Part shown: piece by piece, positions 1 to 10,398 of the stretch
Layout: the number at the start of each line of letters is the position of its first letter
Numbering within the stretch: position 1 is the stretch's first letter
Assembly: GCA_036785325.1 (NCBI GenBank)
Contig: JAXIVH010000001.1
Coordinates: 4,438,880-4,502,879 of the forward strand
DNA from: Urophycis tenuis
Lineage: Eukaryota; Chordata; Actinopteri; Gadiformes; Phycidae
DNA length: 64,000 bases
Direction of reading: 5' to 3'
Position numbers and translations under genes: made by a program
Notes under the pieces: model-generated
Told to the model about the DNA's origin: nothing
Database searches by the model: none
What the model saw: the letters and a program-made list of their open reading frames with translations, nothing else

Positions 1-161
1 CAATATTAGTGGTTAAAATATGCCGTTGTGGATGCGTTAGGCGCGTTGCCCCAATCTAATCAGTGTTAGCGCCATGGGGCTGTTGGCGTCTTTCGAGGCT
101 TTCTCAATGCATGGATGATCACTGAAAAAAATTGTCTCGATGGCTTATTTGATGTGTTTTT
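1..161. other. Left-edge flank, no recognised gene
   Basis: This short stretch precedes the first recognisable transposase codons. No BED zinc finger, promoter or terminal inverted repeat of the following hAT element could be identified, so the element is either cut by the window edge or 5' degraded. Confidence 0.5.
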
Positions 162-2690
162 GTGGCGAAAAAGACTGGGGTCCATTTACGCCGGACTTAC
201 ACTTTAAGAAGACCTTTGCAGAGTCAACCATCCATCTCTGTTACAACAGATATTTGGTCTGATCGTAGGCTGCGGTCCTTTCTTGGGGTAACCGCACATG
301 CAGTGCACAGCTCAGATGGCTCATGTTCTCTAGCACCATACCTGCTTGAATGCCGTCACTTAACTGGCAAGCACAGTGGTGAGAGGATTGCTGCAGCCTT
401 TGAAGCGATTGTCGAGGGTTATGGAATTAGCCAAAAGATCAGCTATATAATAACAGACAATGCGGCCAACATGAAGTGCGCTTTCAAGATCCAAATGCCC
501 CAGAATCAACCATCTGACACAGAAAGTGAAGATGATCTTGATGATGAACAGTTGTGGGAAGAAGTTGATGAAGGGGATACTGAACTTGGGCCATCAGGGG
601 AAATTCTTTCTTGTTTTGCACATTCCCTTCAGTTAGTAGTAAATGATGGAATGAAGTAAGTCAATTGGTCTGGCTATCACCAAAACGTCTCGTTTCTCCA
701 CTCTCTTGCACAGTAACTCCCAGTTCAAAGACCGATTTGAAACCAGCTTTGGCACCTCAAAAACCATCCCTGCAGCCAACAATACTAGGTGGAACAGTAC
801 ATTGAAACAAGTGCAGGCACTTACTGCTTTTGACCTTAAAGTGATGGTTCGGAGTAAAATTCACCCTGAGGTAATTTCCACCAATAATCCAGCCAAATAC
901 CCCCTCAGATGCATTTTTAGTGACGGTCAATATTGGTCAAGTTTAGCGGTATAAGCCGAATGGCTTAGTACTGGAGTGAATGGTACAGTGTGTATATCTC
1001 GTAAATTACCCCACTAATAATGCATGGATTGTTTCCCAACTTCTGTAGTAGTACATATAGGGTCTGTACTCACAAAACAAGGCATTTTAAAGTTTGTAAG
1101 TACACCAGGAGTTTATTTAAAAGAGCACTTTCCTGATAGCTTCAACTCTCTGTTGCTAACGCTACCGCTGCGTTGACGTCACTTCCGTCTATCCGGAAAA
1201 GTTCGTAAAAGTCCTCTTCAACTATATACAAATAAATGGGAATATAAAATCTAAACTATGGATTTGGGGACTGTCGTACACAACAAAAAATGTACATAAT
1301 AGCAAGTCTTCAATTATTTCAGTTGTCAATACATTTCGATGCAGTGTTGAATTCACTAACTTTTTCCTTACATTTGTGAGTTTTGAAGAGGACGTTTACG
1401 AACTTTTCCAGAAAGACGGAAGTGACGTCGACGCAGCGGTATTTGGCTGGATTATTGGTGGAAATGACCTCAGGGTGAATTTTACTCCGAACCATCACGT
1501 TAAGACACTGACAGAAATGTGCCACAATGACTTTCCCGATGTAATTTTCAGTCAGCGTGAGTGGAACCAGCTGAGAGACTTGACTACCATTATGAACCCA
1601 TTCGCAGAGGCAACAGATCTCACAGAAGGTGAGAAAGACGTCACAATCAGCACTGTTGTGCCTACTGTGCTGGATCTAAACACTCATCTCCAAAAATTGG
1701 AAGAAGTCCATACTACTCAATGTCGACCTTTAGTCAAGGCACTACGAGAGTCACTGCTGAAAAGGTTTAGGGGGATTTTTGAACACGTCAAGATGGCTGC
1801 AGAGACTGGGAAGGAAGAGCCTTTCCACCATGTGATCTACTTCCTCGCCACAATGCTGGACCCGCAATTTGGACTAAGTTGGGTTGATCTGGATGTAACG
1901 TGCAAGCAGGGTGCAGTGTTTCAGAAGCGATACAGAGAGGAGTTGAAATAAATCACTTCAAGGTTAGTAGATATGTAATTTGCCTTACCACTGCCCAATT
2001 TCCCCATCACTCAGCATGTCAGCCACAATTTCATATCACCTTATTTTTAGTACAGGAGCCCCAGTTGCCATTGAATTGCTTAAATATCATCATCATTATT
2101 ATTGTTAACACACCGACATCTCAAATTGAGTGTGGTACATTTGACCTCAAATTGTGATGTTAACATTATACAATAGTTATATTATTCCTGGAAATGTCAT
2201 TAATAAAATCTAATGCTTTTGTCTCCCATGTCTTACAGAAATACTTGTTGCAGAGATTGAAAAGTACGGAGCGGAGAGATTCAGGGAAACAGGTGACTTG
2301 GATGCCACACAGGAAAAGGAAGAAAACTCCCCACCTAAGAAATGTGCTCGCCTGCTGTCGAGGTACAAATCCCACAAAAAGCACAGCACAGGGCAAACAA
2401 GCATATATGTACAGGTTGCAAAATACTTTGAGACAACTGAAGACACAGACATTGAGAATGCTCCAGACCTTTGGGCAAAACATCAAGAGCGTTTTCCTCA
2501 AATCTACATGCCGGCCATGAAAGTGTTGGCTGTGCCAGCCTCTTCAGCCCCGGTTGAACGGGTTTTCAGTCGAGGAGGAATCCTTATGAGACCACACCGA
2601 TCCAGTTTGAGTCACAGATTGCTGTCAGCTTTTTCTTAAGTGCGACTCCAATCTTGTTGATGGGCAGGAGTAAAGTGGTTGGGAGGTATA
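162..2690 (+). pseudogene. ZBED-like hAT transposase, broken
   Basis: This is a decayed DNA transposase of the hAT superfamily, close to the ZBED4/ZBED1-like group. Visible signatures in order are VTTDIWSD (first catalytic Asp region), DNAANM (second Asp region), CFAHSLQL (the C-x2-H motif), TRWNSTL, FLATMLDPQF and the C-terminal dimerisation segment ASSAPVERVFSRGG near 2540-2590. The N-terminal BED finger is missing. Reading needs repairs: a one-base insertion near 657 (coding resumes as GLAITKTSRFSTLLHS across the gap), removal of the element at 840-1499, another one-base shift near 1950, a GT-AG intron at about 1963-2238, and a one-base loss in a T run near 2630. It is therefore non-functional. 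It has no long intact reading frame and uses non-ATG starts if the fragments are read separately. Family assignment is confident; exact subfamily is not. Confidence 0.85.
840..1499. mobile_element. MITE with 60-bp inverted repeats and TTAA target duplication
   Basis: The first 60 bases (840-899) and the last 60 (1440-1499) are reverse complements with two mismatches, and TTAA flanks both ends (836-839 and 1500-1503). Pairing resumes inside the element: 1166-1222 matches the complement of 1384-1439. The true inverted repeat is therefore about 115 bp, with roughly 266 bp of extra DNA (about 900-1165) inserted in the left arm. Deleting 840-1499 and one TTAA rejoins the surrounding transposase in frame (codons for Asp-Leu-Lys-Thr). 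TTAA targets are typical of piggyBac and Kolobok elements; the superfamily is not settled. Confidence 0.88.
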
Positions 2691-2699
2691 GGTATAACC

Positions 2700-2766
2700 T
2701 ATTAAAAGGTTTCTTGTTGTTGTTGTTGTTGTTGTTGTTTTTTTTTTTTTTTGGGGGGGGGGGGGT
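2700..2766. repeat. Low-complexity (GTT)n, T-run and G-run
   Basis: A run of GTT repeats passes into a poly-T tract and then a poly-G tract. It follows directly after the hAT transposase remnant. No function is apparent. Confidence 0.9.
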
Positions 2767-2958
2767 TGTTGGGGATTGCTAAAGGCCTCTGTATTGTTGT
2801 CAATTGTAGACTGTTAAAAAAAGTTAGGTTACTTAGGTACCTTAATGTCCCCAAGGGGATAATTGTTTTGTTGTAATGAGTAAGAGTTTGGAACGTTGTA
2901 AAGTGAATTGTGTTCATGATATAACTAACTGTTTGAAATAATTAAGTCACACTTTGAA

Positions 2959-2989
<31 letters not shown>

Positions 2990-2990
2990 G

Positions 2991-3024
<34 letters not shown>

Positions 3025-3025
3025 A
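2959..3025. repeat. (CT)n microsatellite
   Basis: A slightly interrupted CT dinucleotide tract, about 65 bases long. Confidence 0.95.
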
Positions 3026-3069
3026 CTCTGACAGTTTCTTTTTTTTTTTTTGGGGGGGGGGGTGAATAA

Positions 3070-3807
3070 AGGTCCTTACACACCAGACGCGATGCGAAAT
3101 TGCGGTGCGTTTTTGCGAAAAAATCGCCTGCGAATTTCTCGCGTCAAAAGTATTCACATTGGCAGCGATGCGATTTTGCGTCAATGCGAGATTTGTGCAT
3201 GGAATGTGCGAACATTTTTTTCCCCTTCTCTCCTCCAATCCCTACAGACACGTAGTGTGCTTATGTTTTCTAGAAAGTCAATGCTGACAGATGTGCCGTA
3301 CTGTATATGCCGGCATTACGACAATGTTATCATTCACCGACTCGCTATCACCGTTGATGCTGAGGTTTACTGAATGTACATACTGTGTATAACCGATTAT
3401 ACGTACTGTCTTCGTAGCCCAGCTGGGTAGCTATCGTTTGCCACACGTTATCTTTCATTTCGTTGTCTTTGTAGTTTTTATTCCTCTTATCATACAGTAT
3501 TGGGTGGTGGGACCACAGTCTATGGGTGGGACACGCAAACAATCAGTAAATCTGCCATTGTTGGTTGTGAGGTAAATCGGGGTACTGTGACATAACCTAC
3601 ATTGTGTGACATGGGTCAATTCCATGTAACATGATTGGATGATGTGTTTTATCGCGCTTAAAAAATCGACCCTGTTGCGAGAAAAAAAAATGTCGCATTT
3701 TCGCTGCGAAAAATCGCGTTCGGTGTGCATGCAGTAATAACAACATTAATGGTTTGTAATATGCGAAATATTCGCGCGAATAAAACGCGTCTGGTGTGTA
3801 AGGACCT
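3070..3807. mobile_element. Harbinger-like MITE, 738 bp, TAA duplication
   Basis: The ends are perfect 22-bp inverted repeats beginning AGGTCCTTACACACC (3070-3091 and 3786-3807). They are flanked by TAA at 3067-3069 and 3808-3810. A 3-bp TAA/TWA target duplication is the mark of the PIF/Harbinger superfamily. The interior is rich in GCGA/TCGC words near both ends and has no transposase reading frame, so it is non-autonomous. Confidence 0.85.
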
Positions 3808-4190
3808 TAAGGGTGCTAATTGTTGTTAATTATAGACAGTTAAAAAATGGAATGAGTAAGATTTTGGAACATTGTGAAGTAAATTAGGGCCTATTATCTT
3901 GTCATTGTTACAAATATTGTATGTAATATGAATACTCCTGTTCACTGATGGTACTTAAAAACGGGAGCATAGCATTGTATACTGCTCCAAATGCTGGAAG
4001 AATTTTCTCCCTGTAGCGTTTCATGTGTGGATGTAAATTACATTTGTAACTAACTGATGTTTGCTGATAAAAATTAAATGTCACTTTGAACTCTCATTCT
4101 CTTCTGACAGGGGGGGGGTCTATATTGTTAATTGTACACTGTTGTAATGAGGAAGATTTTGGAACATTGGACATTGTGTTATGATGTAAC

Positions 4191-5622
4191 CAGTGTTGGG
4201 CAAGTTACATCCAAAATATAATACATTATATATTACTAGCTAATGTCATTTGAAAGTAATTAGTTACATTACAATATTACTATCTCTGAATTGTAATGTG
4301 TTACACTACTTGTGTATTACTTTTGAGTTACTTTCAACAAAATAGCCACAGAAATATATGACTAAGCATTTAAAAATGCTAAACTGCAGATTGTTATAGC
4401 TGATTATTTACATTCAGTGGAGGGTGATGTAACATAATGACTGTGTAGGCACCTATGGTAGGCACCTAAAGCTACTAATAACTTAATATAATAGGCACAG
4501 TAAAGGCTCATAGCACAATACAATAAGTAACAATGACAGTTGGAATCATACAAGCTGACAAAGGATCAGCTTGTATGTAAGTCTGTAAGTTATGATGGAG
4601 ATGCTGCAAATATTTAAAGTCCTGGCCTATTCATAAGAAACAAAATAGAGTTAGAATCCACTATAAGGCCTTATAATATGACAAACACACACACACACAT
4701 CTCTTTTTCTTTAAGTTTATATTGTTTTATTCTCTTTTAATTCAAGCGTACAGCACAAAGATGCCATGCACTGAATGGACACAACTTCTGTTTTAAAGGG
4801 ATATTCCGCCATTTTTGGAAATAAGCTAATTTTCCACCTTCCCTTGAGCAAAACAATCGATCTTTACCCTTTTCCTGTTCATCCAGCCGTTCTGTGAGTC
4901 TGGCGGTACAACTTTTAGCTGTAGCTTAGCATAGATCATTGAATCGGATTAGACCATTAGCATCTCGCCCGCTTAGAAGTGACTACGATTTCCGGAATTT
5001 TTCCCATTTAAAACTTGTCTCTTCTCAAGTTTGAAAGTGCAATAAGACCGACGGAAAATGAAACGTGGCGATTTTCTAGGCTGATTTTACCCGGAACTAT
5101 ACTCTCATTCTGGCATAATAATCAAGGAAAGTTGCAAATGTGGGCGCAGTGATATGACGCAGCGCCTCAATAGTCCCTGTAGGCTTCTTCCGGCAATACA
5201 ACCAACGTGATTACCTGCTATTACCGGTGGTATACCGGGACTATACTTTGAGGCGCGTCATATCACTGCGCCCATGGTACCTTTACAATTGTGTTTTTCT
5301 CCTTCTCTTTGAGGAATTGAAAATAATGGGTGAATGTCCATCGCGCAAATGTAGAGTCCGGCGTCATGTTTGTTGTCATCTCAAGCCTCAACAGGAAATC
5401 GCGCATGCTCCCGAGTCCCGGCTTTTTTCTGTTGTTGGGATGTCTCGCGGTGTTGGTGATTTCTTTTAAAAACAATAGCTAAACGGGTTAAAATGCGTTG
5501 TAACGCGCGTTACTTAGATTGTAACGAGTAAAATATTACCGAAAATGTATTAGTAATGCGTTATATTACTGCGTTACAGCGAATAGTAATACATTACTGT
5601 AATTGCGTTACTCCCAACACTG
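4191..5622. mobile_element. Non-autonomous hAT element, 1432 bp
   Basis: The termini read CAGTGTTGGGCAAGTTAC on the left and GTTACTCCCAACACTG on the right. An 8-bp target duplication GATGTAAC lies at 4183-4190 and 5623-5630. Terminal sequence and duplication length both fit the hAT superfamily. Both flanks are rich in GTAAC/GTTAC and ATTACT words (subterminal repeats). No transposase is encoded, and the middle is occupied by another repeat. Confidence 0.9.
4796..5290. repeat. Interspersed repeat nested inside the hAT MITE
   Basis: The block starts with GGGATATTCCGCCATTTTTG and runs through text of the type common in teleost dispersed repeats. Its right part contains a 37-bp imperfect inverted repeat (5142-5177 with 5237-5273) around a 59-bp loop, built on GGGCGCAGTGATATGACGC. 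The outer boundaries are uncertain and no coding is seen. Confidence 0.5.
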
Positions 5623-5635
5623 GATGTAACTATTG

Positions 5636-5638
<3 letters not shown>

Positions 5639-5684
<46 letters not shown>

Positions 5685-5685
5685 T
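5639..5685. repeat. (TA)n(CA)n microsatellite
   Basis: A TA dinucleotide run followed by a short CA run. Confidence 0.95.
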
Positions 5686-5965
5686 TCGAAGCTTAGTGCA
5701 GATGGCGGTTAGTTGTGTCATATTTTCTATCGTTTTTTAAACTTCTGACACCATGTTATGTATCGACGCACAGACAGTGTGTAGCTTGGATCAGAGCATA
5801 AGCTTTAATGTAGACCTTATCATTGTACAACACATACTTAAAGTGTACTGCCCTCTAGGGGTCACAAACACACAACATACATGACACAAACTTCCTCCAA
5901 GAGAGTGATAACATACTTTTAGTTATCAAACAGAGAAACAACCTCAAAAACAAATTCTCCAAAAC
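5686..5965. other. Intergenic flank, nothing recognised
   Basis: About 280 bases between the microsatellite and the BEL-type LTR element. No reading frame, repeat terminus or RNA gene could be supported. Confidence 0.5.
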
Positions 5966-5970
5966 GTGGA

Positions 5971-6154
5971 TGAAGAGGTTTTTAGGAATGTCTGGGCTGG
6001 CTTGAGACCAATGGGGGTGTCGGTGAGAACACAGGGTTGTCCAGTCAAAGCTTCCAAAGTTCAAAGGTTTTATTTCCCATAGGTGTGAGCAGGGCTGTAT
6101 GGATGGGTGTACAGTATGTGTCAGTAGTAAGTTGGTGGGTGATATGCATGTATA
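5971..6154 (-). repeat. 3' LTR, outer part (split by hAT)
   Basis: This aligns with 22708-22895 of the intact LTR (shared TGTCTGGGCTGGCTTGAGAC and onward). It breaks off at CATGTATA, where the hAT element begins. The remainder resumes at 20255. Confidence 0.9.
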
Positions 6155-6256
6155 CAGGGCCGTCCCAAGGGGGGGGGGGGGGCCCTGGGCAAACTTGACG
6201 GATGCGAGGCCCTTTTCAGGATAACCTATTTTTCACATACTTTCGTAGCCAGGGAG

Positions 6257-6260
<4 letters not shown>

Positions 6261-6298
<38 letters not shown>
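6261..6298. repeat. (AAT)n microsatellite at the array start
   Basis: A run of AAT trinucleotides leads into the first array unit. Shorter AAT runs separate the later units (about 12600, 12720 and 14947). Confidence 0.9.
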
Positions 6299-6299
<1 letters not shown>

Positions 6300-6973
6300 T
6301 AGAGTTCAAAAATTCCCTCGAGGGAAATTTTGATAGTGCACGGATGACGCTACCAGAGTGTGAACCTCTATCAGAGTCACAGCCGTTTGAGTAATGGTGC
6401 TGATCCCAAAAACAGCAGTCAACAAACTGAACGTCACGAAACAGTGAAATGTAAGGAACCCAACATGTCCTGAAAATTCGCCTCCAAACCCTATCTAATA
6501 GCAATAACATCTCTCCCCCGATGATGAGAGAGACGCTAGATGGTAACCATGGCAACGGAGACTCCATATCTCACAATTTATTTATCAACGACAAGACAGA
6601 CAGATCTCACTGCCCATCACTGATCAACTGCTGCGGTCGGGACGTGTGTGTGTGGCACTCAATGTTATGAATTAAAATGACAGTTTTGCAAGCACCCACA
6701 CACGCGCGGTGTCTACAGAGACGTTGAGGTTAGGGTTAGTGTTAGGTTTACTTTACATTCACATTTAATTTGATTTGTGTCCGATGACGAGAGAGAGACG
6801 GAGAGAGATAGAGCACTTTGGTAGAGAGACGTACAATAACAGAGAGCGAGCGCCGGTCTCGATAAAGCCGTTAATCAGCGAAATTAATCGTTATTTCCCG
6901 ATAGTTTCACAGCGGTTACATTCAGCAGGTAGACACGGCTGAACTGCACCTCTGTGCGTCTGCAAGACATCGC

Positions 6974-7013
<40 letters not shown>

Positions 7014-7912
7014 TGGGCGCGATCGATACAGGTCACTCACCCACACACGCAAGCACGCGAGGTAAACACAACACAGCACTTCCCGCTTTTCAGCTGGGCC
7101 AAACCATTAGAACACCAGGCCCCCCCTGGAGTTTGCAATGTCATGGTACGGACTACCAGTAACGAACCCATAACAAAGCCACGTTCTGCCTCGGCACTGG
7201 TCTCACATTTGGGCTTATTCTGACAAAACCTTAGCTCCTATCAGAAAAAAAGCAAGACCATCATCGCCGTAAGGACTTCCCGAACGATTTCGTGTTTCTA
7301 CAATGTTTCTAGAGTAAATATTTCGGAGACACTCGCAAGTTTAAAACAGGGGTCCGTTCTGCTTTTCTCTGAAAATATTTGTATTGGAGTCAATGAGGAG
7401 AAGACACCGACTGGCCGCACTTAGAGGCTGCTAATTCGAATTCTGTAAATCTCTCCGATTTTTTAAACACATTGTGAGAGACAGAACACGTATGTCTACA
7501 AAGTAGGAAAAAATCACGTGTGTACATTGTAAACTGTGGCCAGGAGCAGCGTGGAGAGAGATTTATTTTTTTATTTTTCTGGGTCTCTCTCCACCTCTAG
7601 CTACACTCTAACCCTAATAAGGGCATGCAATACACACCCATTGTAATCTCATCATTTCTCCAAAAATGATCATGGTCATTGAACAGTGATTGATCAAAAA
7701 GTATATGACCTATCAAAACATGAAAATATACATAAAGTACACAAGACGTGTGTCTACTGTTTAAAGTTGAAATGGAGTCTCTAGGTCAAAGTATGCAGGA
7801 GCAACAGACAGCAGTAAAAGTATGTATTTTTTGACCACCTCCCATGCATTCTCTATGGGAAAATATTCACAGTTTTTTGCAAATAACTTCATGAAAAATT
7901 AATATTTTTTAA
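6299..7912 (+). repeat. Array unit A, 5' part
   Basis: The first unit of the array. Compared with the others it lacks about 230 bp after the word AATAGCAATAACAT (near 6510) and is interrupted by the R2-like LINE. Its 3' end resumes at 10278-10398. Confidence 0.75.
6976..7010. repeat. (GT)n microsatellite in unit A
   Basis: A GT dinucleotide tract at the same site as the longer tracts of later units. It gives spurious Cys-Val frames. Confidence 0.95.
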
Positions 7913-10277
7913 CTCTCGCACCATCGAGCAGTTTAGAAACATCTCACTCCTGAGTGTGGAGGGCAAGGTGTTCTTCAGCATTGTTGCCCGGCGCATGACA
8001 GAGTTCTTCCTGAAGAATGCATACATCGACACCTCTGTGCAGAAGGGGGGGGTCCCAAGGGTACCAGGGTGCATTGAGCACACGGGAATTGTTACTCAGC
8101 TCATCCGGGAGGCCCGGGAGGGCAATGGGAACCTGGCAGTTTTGTGGCTTGACCTGTCTAATGCTTACGGGTCAATTCCCCACAAACTGGTGGAGACCTC
8201 GCTTGACCGGCATCATGTTCCAGGCAAGATCAGGGACCTCATACTGGACTATTACAACTCTTTCAGTTTGAGAGTCACCTCGGGGACAGTAACATCAGCA
8301 TCACATCGGCTGGAGAAAGGCATAATCACTGGGTGTACAGTCTCAGTGATTTTGTTTGCCTTGGCCATGAACATGCTTGTTAAGTCAGCGGAGGTGGAGT
8401 GCAGAGGACCGCTCACCAAGTCAGGTGTGCGGCAGCCTCCCATCAGAGCTTTTATGGATGACCTGACAGTTACTACAACATCAGTTCCAGGTTGTAGGTG
8501 GGTTCTCCAAGGCCTTGAGCGGCTCATTAACTGGGCGCGTATGGGCTTTAAGCCTGCTAAGTCCCGTTCCCTGGTGGTGAAGAAGGGGAAGGTTACAGAC
8601 AAGTTCCGGTTCTCGCTGGGAGGTGTCCAGATTCCATCGGTTTCAGAGGAGCCAGTGAAGAGCCTGGGGAAGATCTTTGATGGCACCCTGAGGGACAAAG
8701 CAGCGCTCAAGGCGACCAGCAGAGAACTGGGTAACTGGCTAGTGGCGGTGGATAAGTCAGGGCTGCCAGGTAAGTATAAAGCATGGATATATCAGCATGG
8801 CATCCTGCCACGCCTCCTCTGGCCACTACTGGTCTACGATGTCCCACTAACGACCGTTGAGGGCTTCGAGCGTAAGGTAAGTAGCTTCCTTCGCAGGTGG
8901 TTGGGCCTACCAAGAAGCCTCAGCAGCATAGCCTTGTATGGGCATAAGAACAAGCTGCGACTTCCCTTCAGTAGTCTGTCGGAGGAGTTCATGGTTACCC
9001 GTGCGAGAGAGGTGCTGCTGTACAGAGACTCGAGTGACACCAAAGTCTCCTTAGCGGGGATTGAAGTGCGGACTGGGCGGAAGTGGAGAGCCCAGGAGAC
9101 GGTCGAGCAAGCTGAGGCGCGGCTGCGCCACGGTGTTCTGGTGGGAACAGTGGCGACAGGCCGGGCAGGGCTTGGGAGCAACCCAGGGCCTCGGTACAAC
9201 AAGGCCCGGGGGAAGGAGAGGCGGCAGCTTATCCAGGAAGAGGTTCGAGCAGGGCTGGAGGAGACCCGCTCAAGCAAGATGGTCGGGATGAGACAACAGG
9301 GGGCGTGGACTAGATGGGAGCAGACACTGGATAGGAAGATTTCTTGGTCAGAGCTTTGGAAGGCAGAGCCATTCCGTATAAAGTTTTTGATCCAGTCAGT
9401 CTACGACGTCCTCCCCAGCCCTTCCAACCTCTTCTGTTGGGGCCTGGCAGAAACACCTGCTTGCCCTTTGTGTCAGAGGAGAGGTTCACTGGAGCACATC
9501 CTAAGCTGTTGCCCGAAAGCCCTGGGCGAGGGGCGCTATCGTTGGCGCCACGACCAGGTGCTGAAGGTGATAGCAGATACCATCTGCTCGGGGATCTCAC
9601 TCAGCAAGCAGCAACAGCCAGCTAGGCATTCAATCACCTTTGTTAAATCTGGTGAGAAGCCTCAACAACGCCCAGGCCAAACAGGGGGGCTCCTGACAAC
9701 AGCTAGGGACTGGCAGCTGAAGGTGGACTTGGGGAAACAGCTTAAATTCCCAGAGACCATCGCAGTGACCACACTTAGGCCGGACTTGGTTCTTATGTCA
9801 GAATCAACAAGGCAGGTGATACTGCTGGAGTTGACTGTGCCCTGGGAAGACCGGATGGAGGAGGCATTTGAGAGGAAGAGGGCCAAGTATGAGGAGCTGG
9901 CAGGCGAATGCCGGCGCAACGGATGGAAGACTCGTTGTAGTCCCATTGAGGTTGGTTGCCGAGGTTTCGCAGGCCAGTCACTCTGCAGGGCCCTCAAGTT
10001 GTTGGGAATAAGGGGACTGCACAGCAAGAAAGCCATCAAGAACATCACTGATGCTGCTGAGAAGGCATCAAGATGGCTGTGGATCAGGAGGGGTGATCCG
10101 TGGGCCACACAAGCTACCTAGACACAAGCCGGGGTCCGATCACCCCCGGCTGGGTCGCCTGGGCGAGGGTGTCTGATGTTGAGAGACCCGAAACACCCTA
10201 TGACCTCAGGTTACATCACTGATGATGTGTCTAGGTTGCACCAGAGGGTGTATATTAAACCACTAAATTTGTATTGA
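7913..10277 (+). mobile_element. 5'-truncated R2-like LINE
   Basis: Comparison with the sister units shows array sequence stopping at about 7912 and resuming at 10278 (GCACACCGATCC). About 12 bp of the target present in other units (GAAAAGTAATA region) is missing, so insertion came with a small deletion. Coding is open right from the left junction, showing that a longer element was truncated during integration. There is a 3' tail of about 155 bp after the stop and no poly-A. Confidence 0.85.
7914..10121 (+). CDS. Non-LTR reverse transcriptase with restriction-like endonuclease (partial)
   Basis: The frame runs from the truncation point to the stop, about 735 codons; the first in-frame start-like codon is GTG at 7956. 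It encodes the later part of a non-LTR retrotransposon polyprotein that copies its RNA at a nicked chromosomal target. Visible parts are the reverse transcriptase palm motifs LDLSNAYGSIPH and FMDDLTVTT (the usual F/Y-A-D-D box is FMDD here) and the thumb-like region to about residue 300. Then come a CCHC zinc knuckle (CPLCQRRGSLEHILSCC) near residue 500 and a PD-(D/E)xK restriction-like nuclease (RPDLVL then ILLELTVPWE) near residue 610-640. This order (RT, CCHC, C-terminal nuclease) marks the R2/R4/NeSL group. The N-terminal DNA-binding fingers are absent because of truncation. No internal stops, so the insertion is probably fairly young. Confidence 0.88.
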   Translation, partial: SRTIEQFRNISLLSVEGKVFFSIVARRMTEFFLKNAYIDTSVQKGGVPRVPGCIEHTGIVTQLIREAREGNGNLAVLWLDLSNAYGSIPHKLVETSLDRHHVPGKIRDLILDYYNSFSLRVTSGTVTSASHRLEKGIITGCTVSVILFALAMNMLVKSAEVECRGPLTKSGVRQPPIRAFMDDLTVTTTSVPGCRWVLQGLERLINWARMGFKPAKSRSLVVKKGKVTDKFRFSLGGVQIPSVSEEPVKSLGKIFDGTLRDKAALKATSRELGNWLVAVDKSGLPGKYKAWIYQHGILPRLLWPLLVYDVPLTTVEGFERKVSSFLRRWLGLPRSLSSIALYGHKNKLRLPFSSLSEEFMVTRAREVLLYRDSSDTKVSLAGIEVRTGRKWRAQETVEQAEARLRHGVLVGTVATGRAGLGSNPGPRYNKARGKERRQLIQEEVRAGLEETRSSKMVGMRQQGAWTRWEQTLDRKISWSELWKAEPFRIKFLIQSVYDVLPSPSNLFCWGLAETPACPLCQRRGSLEHILSCCPKALGEGRYRWRHDQVLKVIADTICSGISLSKQQQPARHSITFVKSGEKPQQRPGQTGGLLTTARDWQLKVDLGKQLKFPETIAVTTLRPDLVLMSESTRQVILLELTVPWEDRMEEAFERKRAKYEELAGECRRNGWKTRCSPIEVGCRGFAGQSLCRALKLLGIRGLHSKKAIKNITDAAEKASRWLWIRRGDPWATQAT

Positions 10278-10398
10278 AGCACACCGATCCCGATGAAGAC
10301 GCACATTTTGATATATCATTTGTCCTACAACTCTTCGAGTTGTAGGACTAGTAGCGAATCAAAAAAGCGAGGAAGAGGAATAATAATAAAAAGAATAA

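Larger units (their letters stand above)
2767..4190. repeat. Three diverged copies of a local repeat
   Basis: Related sequence appears at about 2767-2955, 3811-4106 and 4107-4182. Each copy follows a G-run or element boundary, reads through a version of TTGTTAATTGTAGACTGTT and GAATGAGTAAGATTTTGGAACATTG, and ends near CACTTTGAACTCTC then TCTGACAG. The copies are separated by the MITE at 3070-3807 and a CT microsatellite. No coding potential is seen. Confidence 0.55.

Noticed and set aside
656..712. Possible 57-bp GT-AG intron in the ZBED-like transposase
   Set aside because: The gap itself encodes conserved family sequence (GLAITKTSRFSTLLHS) after a one-base shift, so it is a frameshift and not an intron.
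6726..6745. Telomere repeat TTAGGG in array units
   Set aside because: Only GTTAGGGTTAGTGTTAGG once per unit; too short and imperfect to be telomeric DNA.
8252..10108. Several minus-strand frames of 90-150 codons
   Set aside because: They are antisense to the GC-rich R2-like reverse transcriptase frame and lack any motif.
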